Source: Streptomyces sp. NBC_01262 (lineage in GTDB: Bacteria > Actinomycetota > Actinomycetes > Streptomycetales > Streptomycetaceae). From it: a stretch of DNA of 64,000 nt. Location of the stretch: assembly GCF_036226365.1 (NCBI RefSeq), contig NZ_CP108462.1, positions 5,657,501-5,721,500 of the forward strand, in the 5' to 3' direction. The position numbers and the translations under genes are program-made. Positions 24,739 to 32,496 of the stretch are shown here, one piece after another; the first letter of the stretch is position 1, and each line of letters opens with the position of its first letter. The notes beneath the pieces were generated by a model. That model was not told the origin of the DNA, did no database searches, and was given only the letters and a program-made list of their open reading frames with translations.

Positions 24739-25587
24739 TCACCGCACCAGCTCGTCGGCCAGTGCGCCGAGCAGGCGTACGACCCCCGCGGGGCCGTCCA
24801 CGACCAGGTCGGCGCGGGCGGCCAGCTCCGCGACCTCCTCGTTCCCGCTGCAGACCAGGAGCCCGGGGAGCCCGTCGGCCCGCCGCTTCTCCACCGCGCC
24901 GAATGCGGCGAGGTCGCCCAGGTCGTCACCGGCGTAGAGCACCGGGCCGGCGTGCGTCTCGCGCAGGTAGTCGCTGAGCGCCACGCCCTTGTCCATCCCC
25001 GGCGCGCGCAGCTCCAGCACCAGCCGCCCCGGCTCCACGATCAGGCCGTGCCGGGCCGCCAGCTCCGCGATCGGCTCGCGCAGCGCCTCGAACGCCGCCT
25101 GCGGGTCCTCGGTGCGGCGGGTGTGCACGGCGACCGCGCGGCCCTTGTCCTCGATCCAGGTGCCCCGCCAGGCGCCCATGCGGTCCAGGAAGCCCGGCAG
25201 TTCGGCCCGCACCGAGCCGACGCCCGGGTGCGGCGCCGGGGCCTTCACGGTGCCGCTGACGGCGTCCCAGCGCTCGGCCCCGTACGCGCCGAGCACGGTG
25301 AGGCGCTCCAGGCCCGGTACGCCCGCGAAGCCGCCGTACCGTACGGCCACGCTCGCCGGGCGGCCGGTGACGACCACGGCCGCCCGCAGGTGCGGGGCGA
25401 GGCGGGCCAGTGCGGGTACGGCTCCGGGATGCGCCCTCGCGCTGTCCGGGTCCGGCACGATCGGCGCGAGCGTGCCGTCGAAGTCCAGCGCGATCACGCT
25501 CCGCGCCGGCTCCGCGAGGAGGGCCGCCATCGCTTCCTTGCCCTCGGTGGTGGCGGGAGTGGGGAGGCCGTTCGGGGGGTTGCCCAT
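24739..25587 (-). CDS. otsB: trehalose-6-phosphate phosphatase
   Basis: HAD-superfamily phosphatase that converts trehalose 6-phosphate to trehalose. The 282-residue product has motif I ALDFDGTLAPIV near 33-44 (nucleophile and acid Asp pair), motif II VVVTGRP near 71-77, the family LGAYGAERW near 97-105, motif III Lys in the GMDKGVAL region near 205-212, and motif IV YAGDDLGD near 227-234. Its usual partner otsA lies 11 kb away (36151-37611) rather than next door. ATG start at 25587. Confidence 0.92.
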   Translation of the reverse strand: MGNPPNGLPTPATTEGKEAMAALLAEPARSVIALDFDGTLAPIVPDPDSARAHPGAVPALARLAPHLRAAVVVTGRPASVAVRYGGFAGVPGLERLTVLGAYGAERWDAVSGTVKAPAPHPGVGSVRAELPGFLDRMGAWRGTWIEDKGRAVAVHTRRTEDPQAAFEALREPIAELAARHGLIVEPGRLVLELRAPGMDKGVALSDYLRETHAGPVLYAGDDLGDLAAFGAVEKRRADGLPGLLVCSGNEEVAELAARADLVVDGPAGVVRLLGALADELVR

Positions 25588-25597
25588 ACGGCCGACC

Positions 25598-25837
25598 CTA
25601 GCGGTGACCGCGGCGCGCGTCCCGTGTGCGGCGCAGGCGGTTGACGGTCAGGGGGTCGTGGGCCAGGGCGCGGGGGTCGTCCAGGAGGGCGTTGAGGAGC
25701 TGGAAATAGCGCGTGGGGGAGATGCCCAGGCGCTCGCGTATGGCGCGGTCGCGCGCGCCGGGGCCGGCCCACTGGCGGCGGGCGAGGTCGAGGACGGCGA
25801 GGTCCTGGTCGCTCAGCTCAGGGGGGTCGGTCGTCAC
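25598..25837 (-). CDS. DUF3263 small helix-turn-helix-like protein
   Basis: A 79-residue basic protein with the DUF3263 pattern: LSDQDLAVLDLARRQWAGPG near 8-27, then RAIRERLGISPTRYFQLLNALLDDPRAL, which looks like a helix-turn-helix. It is common in actinobacteria and of unknown function, probably DNA-binding. The GTG at 25837 is my preferred start; a TTG at 25861 is possible but falls in the DasR-like box. It is divergent from nagK, so the box at 25861-25876 could affect both. It lies 10 bp upstream of otsB on the same strand. Confidence 0.8.
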   Translation of the reverse strand: MTTDPPELSDQDLAVLDLARRQWAGPGARDRAIRERLGISPTRYFQLLNALLDDPRALAHDPLTVNRLRRTRDARRGHR

Positions 25838-25860
25838 CGGTTCACCATAGCGCGACGTCA

Positions 25861-25876
25861 AATGGACTAGACCTCT
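25861..25876. promoter_or_regulatory. DasR-responsive element (dre) upstream of nagKA
   Basis: AATGGACTAGACCTCT matches 13 of 16 bases of the palindromic DasR consensus ACTGGTCTAGACCACT, including the central CTAGAC. It lies 26 bp before the nagK start, the expected place for repression by DasR, the GlcN-6-P/GlcNAc-6-P-sensing GntR regulator. nagKA is a known DasR target in S. coelicolor. Confidence 0.85.
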
Positions 25877-25902
25877 TGCGGGTAAGGCGCAAGACTGTCC
25901 TC

Positions 25903-26778
25903 GTGAGACATGTCATCGCCCTCGATGTGGGCGGCACCGGAATGAAGGCCGCCCTGGTCGGCGCCGACGGCACGATCCTGCGCGAGGCCCGCCGCGCCAC
26001 GGACCGCGAGCGCGGGCCCGAGGCGGTGATCGCGGCGGTGCTCGACTTCGCCGAGGAGCTGCGGGCGTACGGGGAACCGGCCGCCGCCGGGGTCGCCGTG
26101 CCCGGGATCGTGGACGAGGCGAACGGCGTCGCCGTGTACTCCGCGAACATCGGCTGGCGGGACGTCCCCTTCCGTACGCTCATCGCCGAGCGCCTGGGCG
26201 GCGTACCGGTCGCCCTGGGCCACGACGTGCGCGTCGGCGGCCTCGCCGAGGGCCGGGTCGGTGCGGGCCGGGGCGTCGAGCGCTTCCTGTTCGTGGCGCT
26301 GGGCACCGGCATCGCGGGCGCGATCGGCATCGGCGACCGGGTGGACGCGACCGAACTGGGCCACATCGTCGTACGCCGCGAGGGCGCGGTGTGCGGCTGC
26401 GGGCAGCGCGGCTGCGTGGAGACGCTGGCCTCGGCGGCGGCCATCGGCCGGGCCTGGGGCGGGGACGCCGCCGACTGCGCGCGAGCCGTCGGGCAGGGGG
26501 ACCCCCGCGCGGCCGCGATCTGGGACGACGCGATCGCCGCCCTCGCCGACGGCCTCGTCACCGGGCTGACCCTGCTCACCCCGGACACCCTCATCATCGG
26601 CGGCGGACTGGCCGAGGCCGGGGACACGCTCTTCACACCGCTGCGCGCGGCCGTGGCGGAGCGGGTCACCTTCCAGCAACTCCCCCCGATCGTTCCGGCG
26701 GACCTCGGGGACGCCGCAGGCTGCCTGGGCGCAGGGCTGCTCGCCTGGGATCTGACATCTATGGAGGTGACCGCCTGA
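25903..26778 (+). CDS. nagK: ROK-family N-acetylglucosamine kinase
   Basis: Predicted to phosphorylate intracellular GlcNAc to GlcNAc-6-P with ATP. The 291-residue product has the ROK ATP loop ALDVGGTGMKAAL near 6-18, the catalytic HDVR segment near 107-110, and the zinc-binding CGCGQRGCVET near 167-177. Pairing with nagA and control by a DasR-type box favour GlcNAc over glucose as substrate. The GTG at 25903 places the loop correctly. Its stop overlaps the nagA start (TGATG). Confidence 0.88.
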   Translation: MRHVIALDVGGTGMKAALVGADGTILREARRATDRERGPEAVIAAVLDFAEELRAYGEPAAAGVAVPGIVDEANGVAVYSANIGWRDVPFRTLIAERLGGVPVALGHDVRVGGLAEGRVGAGRGVERFLFVALGTGIAGAIGIGDRVDATELGHIVVRREGAVCGCGQRGCVETLASAAAIGRAWGGDAADCARAVGQGDPRAAAIWDDAIAALADGLVTGLTLLTPDTLIIGGGLAEAGDTLFTPLRAAVAERVTFQQLPPIVPADLGDAAGCLGAGLLAWDLTSMEVTA

Positions 26779-27926
26779 TGGCGGAGACAAGCGTGCTGAC
26801 CGGCGCCAGCGTGGTTCTGCCGGCCGGCATCGTCGAGGGCGGCCGCATCACGGTCGCGGGCGCGACCATCGCCGCGAACGACCCCGTACAGGCCTCCACC
26901 CTCGACCTCCCCGGGCACTGGATCCTCCCGGGCTTCGTCGACATCCACGTGCACGGCGGCGGTGGCGCGTCCTTCTCCTCCGTCCGTACGCAGGACATCC
27001 TCACCGTCATCGACACCCACCGGCGCCACGGCACCACCACCATGCTCGCCTCCACCGTCACCGGCGACCTCGACGACCTCGCCCGCCAGGCCGCCTTCCT
27101 GTCCGAGCTGGCCGAACAGGGCGACCTCGCCGGCGTCCACTTCGAGGGCCCCTTCATCTCCCCCCACCGCTGCGGCGCCCACAAGCCCTCCCTCCTGCGC
27201 GACCCCGACCCCGCCGACGTGCGCAAGCTCCTCGACGCCTCCCGTGGCGCCGCGCGCATGGTCACCCTCGCCCCCGAACTCCCCGGCGGCCTGGACTCCG
27301 TACGCCTCCTCGCCGAGCAGGGCGTCATCGCCGCCGTCGGCCACACCGACGCCGCCTACGAGGCCACCCTGCGGGCCATCGACGCCGGCGCCACCGTCGC
27401 CACCCACCTCTTCAACGCGATGCCGCCCCTCCACCACCGCGACCCCGGCCCCATCGCCGCCCTCCTGGAGGACGAGCGCGTCACCGTCGAGCTCGTCAAC
27501 GACGGCGTCCACCTGCACCCCTCCATCCTGGAGCTCGCCTTCCACCGCGCCGGCGCCGACCGCGTCGCCTTCATCACCGACGCCATGGACGCCGCCGGCT
27601 TCGGCGACGGCAACTACCTGCTGGGCCCCATGGCCGTCGAAGTCACCGACGGCGTCGCCCGGTTGGTGGACGGCGGCTCCATCGCCGGTTCCACCCTCAC
27701 CCTCGACACCGCCTTCAAGCGGGCCGTCACCATCGACCACCTCCCCGTCCCGGACGCCGTGCTGGCACTCTCCGCCAACCCGGCCCGCCTGCTCGGCGCC
27801 TACGACCGCATCGGCTCCCTTGAGCCGGGCAAGGACGCGGACCTGGTGGTGCTGGACGCGCAGTTCGACCTGGTGGGCGTCATGCGCAAGGGGCGTTGGG
27901 TGGTCGAGCCACCCGCGATGCCGTGA
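26778..27926 (+). CDS. nagA: N-acetylglucosamine-6-phosphate deacetylase
   Basis: Deacetylates GlcNAc-6-P to GlcN-6-P, which also forms the DasR effector. The 382-residue amidohydrolase shows PGFVDIHVHGGGG at 51-63 (metal His57, His59), HFEGPFISP near 122-130 with the metal Glu, GHTDA near 185-189, the ATHLFNAM loop near 207-214, HLHP and TDAMDA with the catalytic Asp near 265-270. Metal-site residues all look intact. It is translated together with nagK through a one-base overlap and ends in a strong terminator. Confidence 0.94.
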   Translation: MAETSVLTGASVVLPAGIVEGGRITVAGATIAANDPVQASTLDLPGHWILPGFVDIHVHGGGGASFSSVRTQDILTVIDTHRRHGTTTMLASTVTGDLDDLARQAAFLSELAEQGDLAGVHFEGPFISPHRCGAHKPSLLRDPDPADVRKLLDASRGAARMVTLAPELPGGLDSVRLLAEQGVIAAVGHTDAAYEATLRAIDAGATVATHLFNAMPPLHHRDPGPIAALLEDERVTVELVNDGVHLHPSILELAFHRAGADRVAFITDAMDAAGFGDGNYLLGPMAVEVTDGVARLVDGGSIAGSTLTLDTAFKRAVTIDHLPVPDAVLALSANPARLLGAYDRIGSLEPGKDADLVVLDAQFDLVGVMRKGRWVVEPPAMP

Positions 27927-27930
27927 CATG

Positions 27931-27965
27931 CCGCTGCCCCGCGTCCAGGGGACGCGGGGCAGCGG
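27931..27965 (+). terminator. strong hairpin terminator after nagA
   Basis: A perfect 16-bp stem (27931-27946 with 27950-27965) with an AGG loop, five bases after the nagA stop. It probably also serves the convergent CBM-protein gene that ends at 27989. Confidence 0.85.
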
Positions 27966-27988
27966 GTGGTTCTTGAGCGCGGGGGCTG

Positions 27989-28978
27989 CTACCAGCCGTC
28001 GGGCTCGGCCTTGTTCTCCGTGAGTGCCACCTGGTCCAGGTTGAAGTGGCAGGAGTCGCCGGAGCCGCACGTGAGGGCGATGGTGTTGCTGCCCGCCGTC
28101 AGGTTCACGGTTTGGTAGGACTTGTACCAGGCGGTCCAGTCGCCTTCCTTGCCGTAGTTCTTCAGGCTCATCTTGTAGCTGATGGCCTTGCCGTTGACGA
28201 CGGTCGTGACGCCCGCGTCGTCCTTCTCGGCGTTGGCGTAGCGGACGTACAGCCTGAACTCGCCCGCCTTCGGCATGTCCACGGTCCAGGTCGTGGTCGC
28301 GCCCTGCGTCGAGTTGTACGCCACGTACTGGCCTCCGCTGGCCAGCGCGTCGGCGTACTGGGAGCTCTTCGTCGCGCCGCCCGACAGGGTCTGGGCCGCC
28401 GCGTCCACCGGGCCGAGCCCGGTGGTGGCGCTGGCCGACGAGGACGCCGACGGATCGCTTGAGCTGTCGCTGCCGCCGCTCGTGCCCGCTGACGCGGACG
28501 GGGTCGCGCTCGCGCCGGCGTCGGCGTCGCTGTCGCCGTTGGCCATGGCTACGCCGATGCCGATGGAGACGGCGGCGACGACCGCTATCGCGCCGATGAG
28601 CAGGCCCTTGCTGTTGGGGCCGCCGCCGTGGCCGCGGCTGCCTCCGCCGCCGTGGCCGCCGCTGCGGTGGCCCTGCTGCTGGTCCGGGTCGTAGGGCAGC
28701 TGCTGGGTGGCGTACTGCGAGGGCGCCTGGGGCGGCTGCTGGGGCGGGTAGCCGTAGCCGGACTGGGGGGCCTGCTGCGGCGGCTGCCCGTACTGCTGGG
28801 GCTGCTGAGGGGCAGGGCGGCGGTCGCCGACCGCGCGCACCTGGTTGTACATGCGGGGCTGCTGGGCGTTGGGGGTGGTGGCAGCTGTCTGCCCCGGATC
28901 GGCGCCCTCCTGGCGGTACAGATACGCGAAGGGGTCGTCGTTCCCGGGGTCGGGCGTGCCGTTGTTGCCGGCCGTCAT
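27989..28978 (-). CDS. membrane-anchored protein with C-terminal carbohydrate-binding (CBM35-like) domain
   Basis: A 329-residue protein. Residues 1-120 are a cytoplasmic Gln/Pro/Gly-rich disordered stretch with repeated PQQ. A single membrane helix follows at about 125-146, then a Ser/Ala/Gly-rich linker, and a beta-sandwich domain at about 190-322. That domain has GATKSSQYADALASGGQYVAY, WTVDMPKAGEFRLYVRYAN and GSNTIALTCGSGDSCHFNLDQVAL features, typical of CBM35/CBM6-like modules. It probably binds sugar polymers outside the cell. Start ATG at 28978. Convergent with nagA, which makes a link to chitin or wall sugars plausible but unproven. Confidence 0.82.
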   Translation of the reverse strand: MTAGNNGTPDPGNDDPFAYLYRQEGADPGQTAATTPNAQQPRMYNQVRAVGDRRPAPQQPQQYGQPPQQAPQSGYGYPPQQPPQAPSQYATQQLPYDPDQQQGHRSGGHGGGGSRGHGGGPNSKGLLIGAIAVVAAVSIGIGVAMANGDSDADAGASATPSASAGTSGGSDSSSDPSASSSASATTGLGPVDAAAQTLSGGATKSSQYADALASGGQYVAYNSTQGATTTWTVDMPKAGEFRLYVRYANAEKDDAGVTTVVNGKAISYKMSLKNYGKEGDWTAWYKSYQTVNLTAGSNTIALTCGSGDSCHFNLDQVALTENKAEPDGW

Positions 28979-29141
28979 CCGCTGATCACCTTCCACTGCA
29001 TTTGGCCTGTACTGCAGCACCTATCAGTGCCGGGGTCCCCTGTATAGGGAAGCAGCCGCTCAGATGGTCAATGTTCATGATCGATAAACCCACGGCGGCC
29101 CATAGCAGCCTACCCGGAATCCTTGGGCCTACGGTGGGCCC

Positions 29142-30182
29142 GTGAGTGACATCGACGACTGGACCGGCTGGCAGCATGCCACTGAGCAGGCCCTTTACGG
29201 CCCCGAAGGCTTCTTCCTTCGGCCTGAAGGCCCCGCCGGGCATTTCCGGACCTCCGTGCACGCCTCCCCGCACTTCGCCACCGCCGTCGCAACGCTGCTC
29301 GCGCAGGTCGACGAAAGCCTCGGACACCCCGCCGAGCTGGCCTTCGCCGATGTCGGCGCAGGTCGGGGCGAGTTGACGGCGGGCGTACTGGCCGCCGTTC
29401 CGGCGGAGCTGGCGGCGCGGCTGCGGCCGTACGCGGTGGAGAAGGCGGCCCCTCCGGCGGGACTCGACACGCGCATCACGTGGACCGACCGGCTGCCGCA
29501 CGGCATGCGCGGGCTGCTTTTCGCCAACGAATGGCTCGACAACGTCCCCCTCGATGTCGCCGAGGCCGACGCGGAAGGTGTCCCGCGTCACGTCCTCGTG
29601 CGCCCCCGTGACGGCGCCGAACGCCTCGCGGACCCCGTCGGCGGCGAGGACGCCGCCTGGCTGGAGCGCTGGTGGCCCATCGCCGGCGCCCCCGGCGCCC
29701 GCGCCGAGCTCGGCCGCCCCCGCGACGCCGCCTGGGCGGCCGCTGCCGGCTCCCTGGACGCCGGACTGGCCGTCGCCGTCGACTACGCCCACGAACGGCC
29801 CTCCCGGCCGCCCTACGGCACCCTCACGGGCTTCCGGGACGGCCGGGAGGTCCCGCCCGTCCCGGACGGCTCCTGCGACATCACGGCCCATGTCGCGCTC
29901 GACGCCTGCGCGGTGGCCGCCGGGGGCGGCACCCTGGCCACTCAGCGCGAGGCCCTGCGGGGCCTGGGCGTCACCGGCGCCCGCCCGCCGCTCGCCCTGG
30001 CGTCCAGCGATCCGGCGGCCTACGTACGGGCGTTGGCGGCGGCCTCGGGCGCCGCCGAGCTGACGGACCCGGCGGGGCTGGGGGCGTTCATGTGGCTGAG
30101 CTGTCCACGTCCGCTTGATCCGCCAGCCCCGCCGGCAGCGCCCCCGTATGGACGCACCCGAGGCGCTGCGTCGCCCGGGTGA
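29142..30182 (+). CDS. class I SAM-dependent methyltransferase, MidA-like
   Basis: A 346-residue protein that resembles the MidA/NDUFAF7 methyltransferase family. It has YGPEGFFL near 19-26, the HFRTSVHASPHFA region near 34-46, SAM motif I FADVGAGRGEL near 67-77, and LLFANEWLDNVPLDV near 125-140. The mitochondrial homologue methylates an arginine of the complex I subunit NDUFS2 (NuoD). The substrate here is unknown, but an orphan NuoD-like gene lies 5 kb away. Its 3' end overlaps the convergent HelD-type gene by 95 bp, so the last 30 residues, rich in Pro, are read antisense to that gene. Confidence 0.8.
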   Translation: MSDIDDWTGWQHATEQALYGPEGFFLRPEGPAGHFRTSVHASPHFATAVATLLAQVDESLGHPAELAFADVGAGRGELTAGVLAAVPAELAARLRPYAVEKAAPPAGLDTRITWTDRLPHGMRGLLFANEWLDNVPLDVAEADAEGVPRHVLVRPRDGAERLADPVGGEDAAWLERWWPIAGAPGARAELGRPRDAAWAAAAGSLDAGLAVAVDYAHERPSRPPYGTLTGFRDGREVPPVPDGSCDITAHVALDACAVAAGGGTLATQREALRGLGVTGARPPLALASSDPAAYVRALAAASGAAELTDPAGLGAFMWLSCPRPLDPPAPPAAPPYGRTRGAASPG

Positions 30183-32352
30183 GGGCCACATACAGATCGC
30201 TCGGCCCGAACTCCCCGGGCTCGGCCACGATCACGGTGTCGAATTCGAGCCCCTTGGCCTGCCTCGGACCGAGCAGCACGACCGGGTTCGTCAGATCCGG
30301 CCGGGGCCCGGCCGAGGCGCCGGGCAGCGCCCGCGCAAGCGCGGCGAGACGGGCCGGGGGCGCGATGACCGCGAGCCGGCCACCGGCTGCCGCCGCCCCG
30401 GCCACCGCCGCCGCGACCCCGCGCGGCAGGTCGTCCGTCCGCCGCACCCACGGCCGCTCCGCCGTCGACCGGATCGACCGGGGCGGCTCGAAGTCCTCGA
30501 AGGCGGGATCCGAGGCCCGCAGCACCCGCGCCGCCAGCTCCATGACCGCCGCCGGGGTGCGGTAGTTGACGCCGAGCCGCACATGATCCCAGCGGTCCCC
30601 CACATACGGCTCCAGAGCCGCCGCCCAGGCCCCGACCCCGCCCGGCTCGGCCGTCTGCGCCGGGTCGCCCACCAGCGTCATCGAACGGGTCGGGCAACGC
30701 CGCATCAGCAGCCGCCACGCCATCGCCGACAGCTCCTGCGCCTCGTCCACCACGATGTGCCCGAAAGCCCACGTCCGGTCATCCGCCGCCCGCTGCGCCG
30801 CCGTTCGGTGGTCGGCCTCCTCCTGCCGGTCCGCCAGCCCCTCGGCGTCGATGAGGTCATGCGCGGCCAGCACCTCCGAGTCCTCCTCGTCCAGGTCCTC
30901 GAAGTCGTGCGTACGGGATCCGTAGGACAGGTCCAGCACGCCCTGCGCAAAGGCGATCTCCTGCTGCCGCCGGCCCTCCGCCGCCGCGCGCGCGGCGGAG
31001 TCGTCCGCCCCGAGCAGCTCGGCCGCCTCGTCCAGCAGCGGCACGTCCGCCGCCGTCCACTCGCCGTCGACCCGCCGGATCGACTCGCAGTCGGTGTCGG
31101 CCAGGAACCCCGCCACCAGCTCCTCGGGCGTCAGCACCGGCCACAGCGCGTCGACCGCCTCCCGCACCTCCTCGCTCGCCGCGATCGCCGTCCCCAGCAG
31201 CGCCACGTCGTCCGCGCCCAGCAGATTCGGCCCGCCGTACGGATCGTGGCCGAGCCGGTCGGCGAGCTGCGCGGTGAGCGCGTCCAGCACCTGGAACGCG
31301 AAGTGCGGCTTGGCCAGGTTGTGCGGCAGCAGCGTGTCCCGGGCCGCCTGCCGGGCCTTCTCCGCGATCTCCGAGTCCAGCACCAGCTCCCCGTCCTCGT
31401 GGTCGATCACCCACGCCGGATCCGGCACCGTCTGCTGCTCCCGTAGGTACGCCGCCAGCGCCTCCGCCATCTCCGCGCCGCCCTTCACCCGCGCCGCCTC
31501 CGCCGTGTCCGTCCCCGTCGCCGTCACCCCCGGGTACAGCTCGCCCGGCGTCAGCATCAGCACCCCGGTCTCCCCGAGCGACGGCAGCACCTCCCCGATG
31601 TACCCCATGAACGCCGGATTCGGCCCCACGACCAGCACCGCCCGCCTGGCCAGCAACTCCCGCTGCGCGTACAGCAGATACGCCGCCCTGTGCAGCGCCA
31701 CCACCGTCTTCCCCGTCCCCGGCCCGCCCTCGACCACCAGCACCCCCGGATGCGGCGCCCGGATGATCCGGTCCTGCTCCGCCTGGATCGTCTGCACGAT
31801 GTCCCGCATCCGCCCCGTCCGCGCCGCCCCCAGCGACGCGAACAGCACCTCGTCCGCGTCCGCGCTCTCGTACCCGGTGCGCACGGTGTCGGTCAGATCC
31901 AGGATCTCGTCATGCAGCGCGGTGACTTTGCGCCCCTGTGTGGCGATGTGCCGCCTCCGGCGCAGCCCCATCGGCGTATGCCCCGTCGCCAGATAAAACG
32001 GCCGCGCCATTTCCGCCCGCCAGTCCACCACCAACGGCGTACGGTCCTCGTCGTCCGCCCGCATTCCGATTCGCCCGATGTGATGGTCCTGACCGTCCCG
32101 GAATACCAGCCTCCCGAAGCACAGCCCGTTCTCCCCCGCATCGAACGCCGCCACCAGCCCCGCCATCTCGGCCACCATCACATCCCGCTCCAACCGCGCC
32201 TGCAGCCCGCTCACCCCTTGCCCCAGCGCCTGCCGGCACGCCACCTCCGCCCGCTCCCGCAGGTCGGCGAGGCGGGCGTGGAGCAGGTAGACGAATTCCT
32301 GCTCGCCGCGTAGTTCGTCGTCGTTGATCGAAGATTTCGACTGGGTTGACAA
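30088..32352 (-). CDS. HelD-family RNA polymerase-associated ATPase (first copy)
   Basis: A 754-residue UvrD-like superfamily 1 ATPase. An N-terminal coiled-coil (about 11-60) is followed by the FGRLVFRDGQDHHIGR beta region and VVDWRAEMARPFY near 108-120. Walker A EGGPGTGKT is at 208-216, motif II VVDEAQELS lies mid-protein, and motif VI YVALTRATQRLG is near the end. HelD proteins recycle stalled RNA polymerase; the HelR branch also displaces rifamycins. The start is a TTG at 32352 with GGGAG five bases upstream; no ATG or GTG fits. The 3' end overlaps the MidA-like gene by 95 bp. Confidence 0.9.
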   Translation of the reverse strand: MSTQSKSSINDDELRGEQEFVYLLHARLADLRERAEVACRQALGQGVSGLQARLERDVMVAEMAGLVAAFDAGENGLCFGRLVFRDGQDHHIGRIGMRADDEDRTPLVVDWRAEMARPFYLATGHTPMGLRRRRHIATQGRKVTALHDEILDLTDTVRTGYESADADEVLFASLGAARTGRMRDIVQTIQAEQDRIIRAPHPGVLVVEGGPGTGKTVVALHRAAYLLYAQRELLARRAVLVVGPNPAFMGYIGEVLPSLGETGVLMLTPGELYPGVTATGTDTAEAARVKGGAEMAEALAAYLREQQTVPDPAWVIDHEDGELVLDSEIAEKARQAARDTLLPHNLAKPHFAFQVLDALTAQLADRLGHDPYGGPNLLGADDVALLGTAIAASEEVREAVDALWPVLTPEELVAGFLADTDCESIRRVDGEWTAADVPLLDEAAELLGADDSAARAAAEGRRQQEIAFAQGVLDLSYGSRTHDFEDLDEEDSEVLAAHDLIDAEGLADRQEEADHRTAAQRAADDRTWAFGHIVVDEAQELSAMAWRLLMRRCPTRSMTLVGDPAQTAEPGGVGAWAAALEPYVGDRWDHVRLGVNYRTPAAVMELAARVLRASDPAFEDFEPPRSIRSTAERPWVRRTDDLPRGVAAAVAGAAAAGGRLAVIAPPARLAALARALPGASAGPRPDLTNPVVLLGPRQAKGLEFDTVIVAEPGEFGPSDLYVALTRATQRLGCVHTGALPAGLADQADVDSSAT

Positions 32353-32376
32353 TTCGGCTCCCGTGGCGGTACAGTG
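32347..32376 (+). promoter_or_regulatory. plus-strand promoter-like sequence at the HelD start codon
   Basis: TTGACA at 32347-32352 and TACAGT at 32371-32376-like spacing of 18 bp make a good principal-sigma match, reading away from the HelD gene. The -35 hexamer overlaps the HelD TTG start on the opposite strand. The only thing downstream is a hairpin and the 3' end of a convergent regulator gene, so any transcript would be short or antisense. Confidence 0.35.
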
Positions 32377-32440
32377 ACTTTAGTCGAGCTTTTGCATGTC
32401 TGTTTGTGATTCAGGCATGGATAACCAATATGCGCATACG

Positions 32441-32473
32441 AATACCCCGGCCGTCAATACGAACCGGGGTATT
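32441..32473. terminator. hairpin between ArsR-like gene and HelD gene
   Basis: AATACCCCGG (32441-32450) pairs with CCGGGGTATT (32464-32473) over a 13-base loop. It lies 24 bp past the stop of the minus-strand ArsR-like gene and is the probable terminator for it. It would also stop a plus-strand transcript from the promoter-like sequence at 32347. Confidence 0.65.
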
Positions 32474-32496
32474 TCTCTGTCGGGACATACCTTGAT

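Noticed and set aside
32352..32440. Rifamycin-associated element upstream of the first HelD gene
   Set aside because: I looked for a GC-rich inverted repeat of the type known before rifamycin-response genes and found none, so a HelR assignment cannot be made on this basis.
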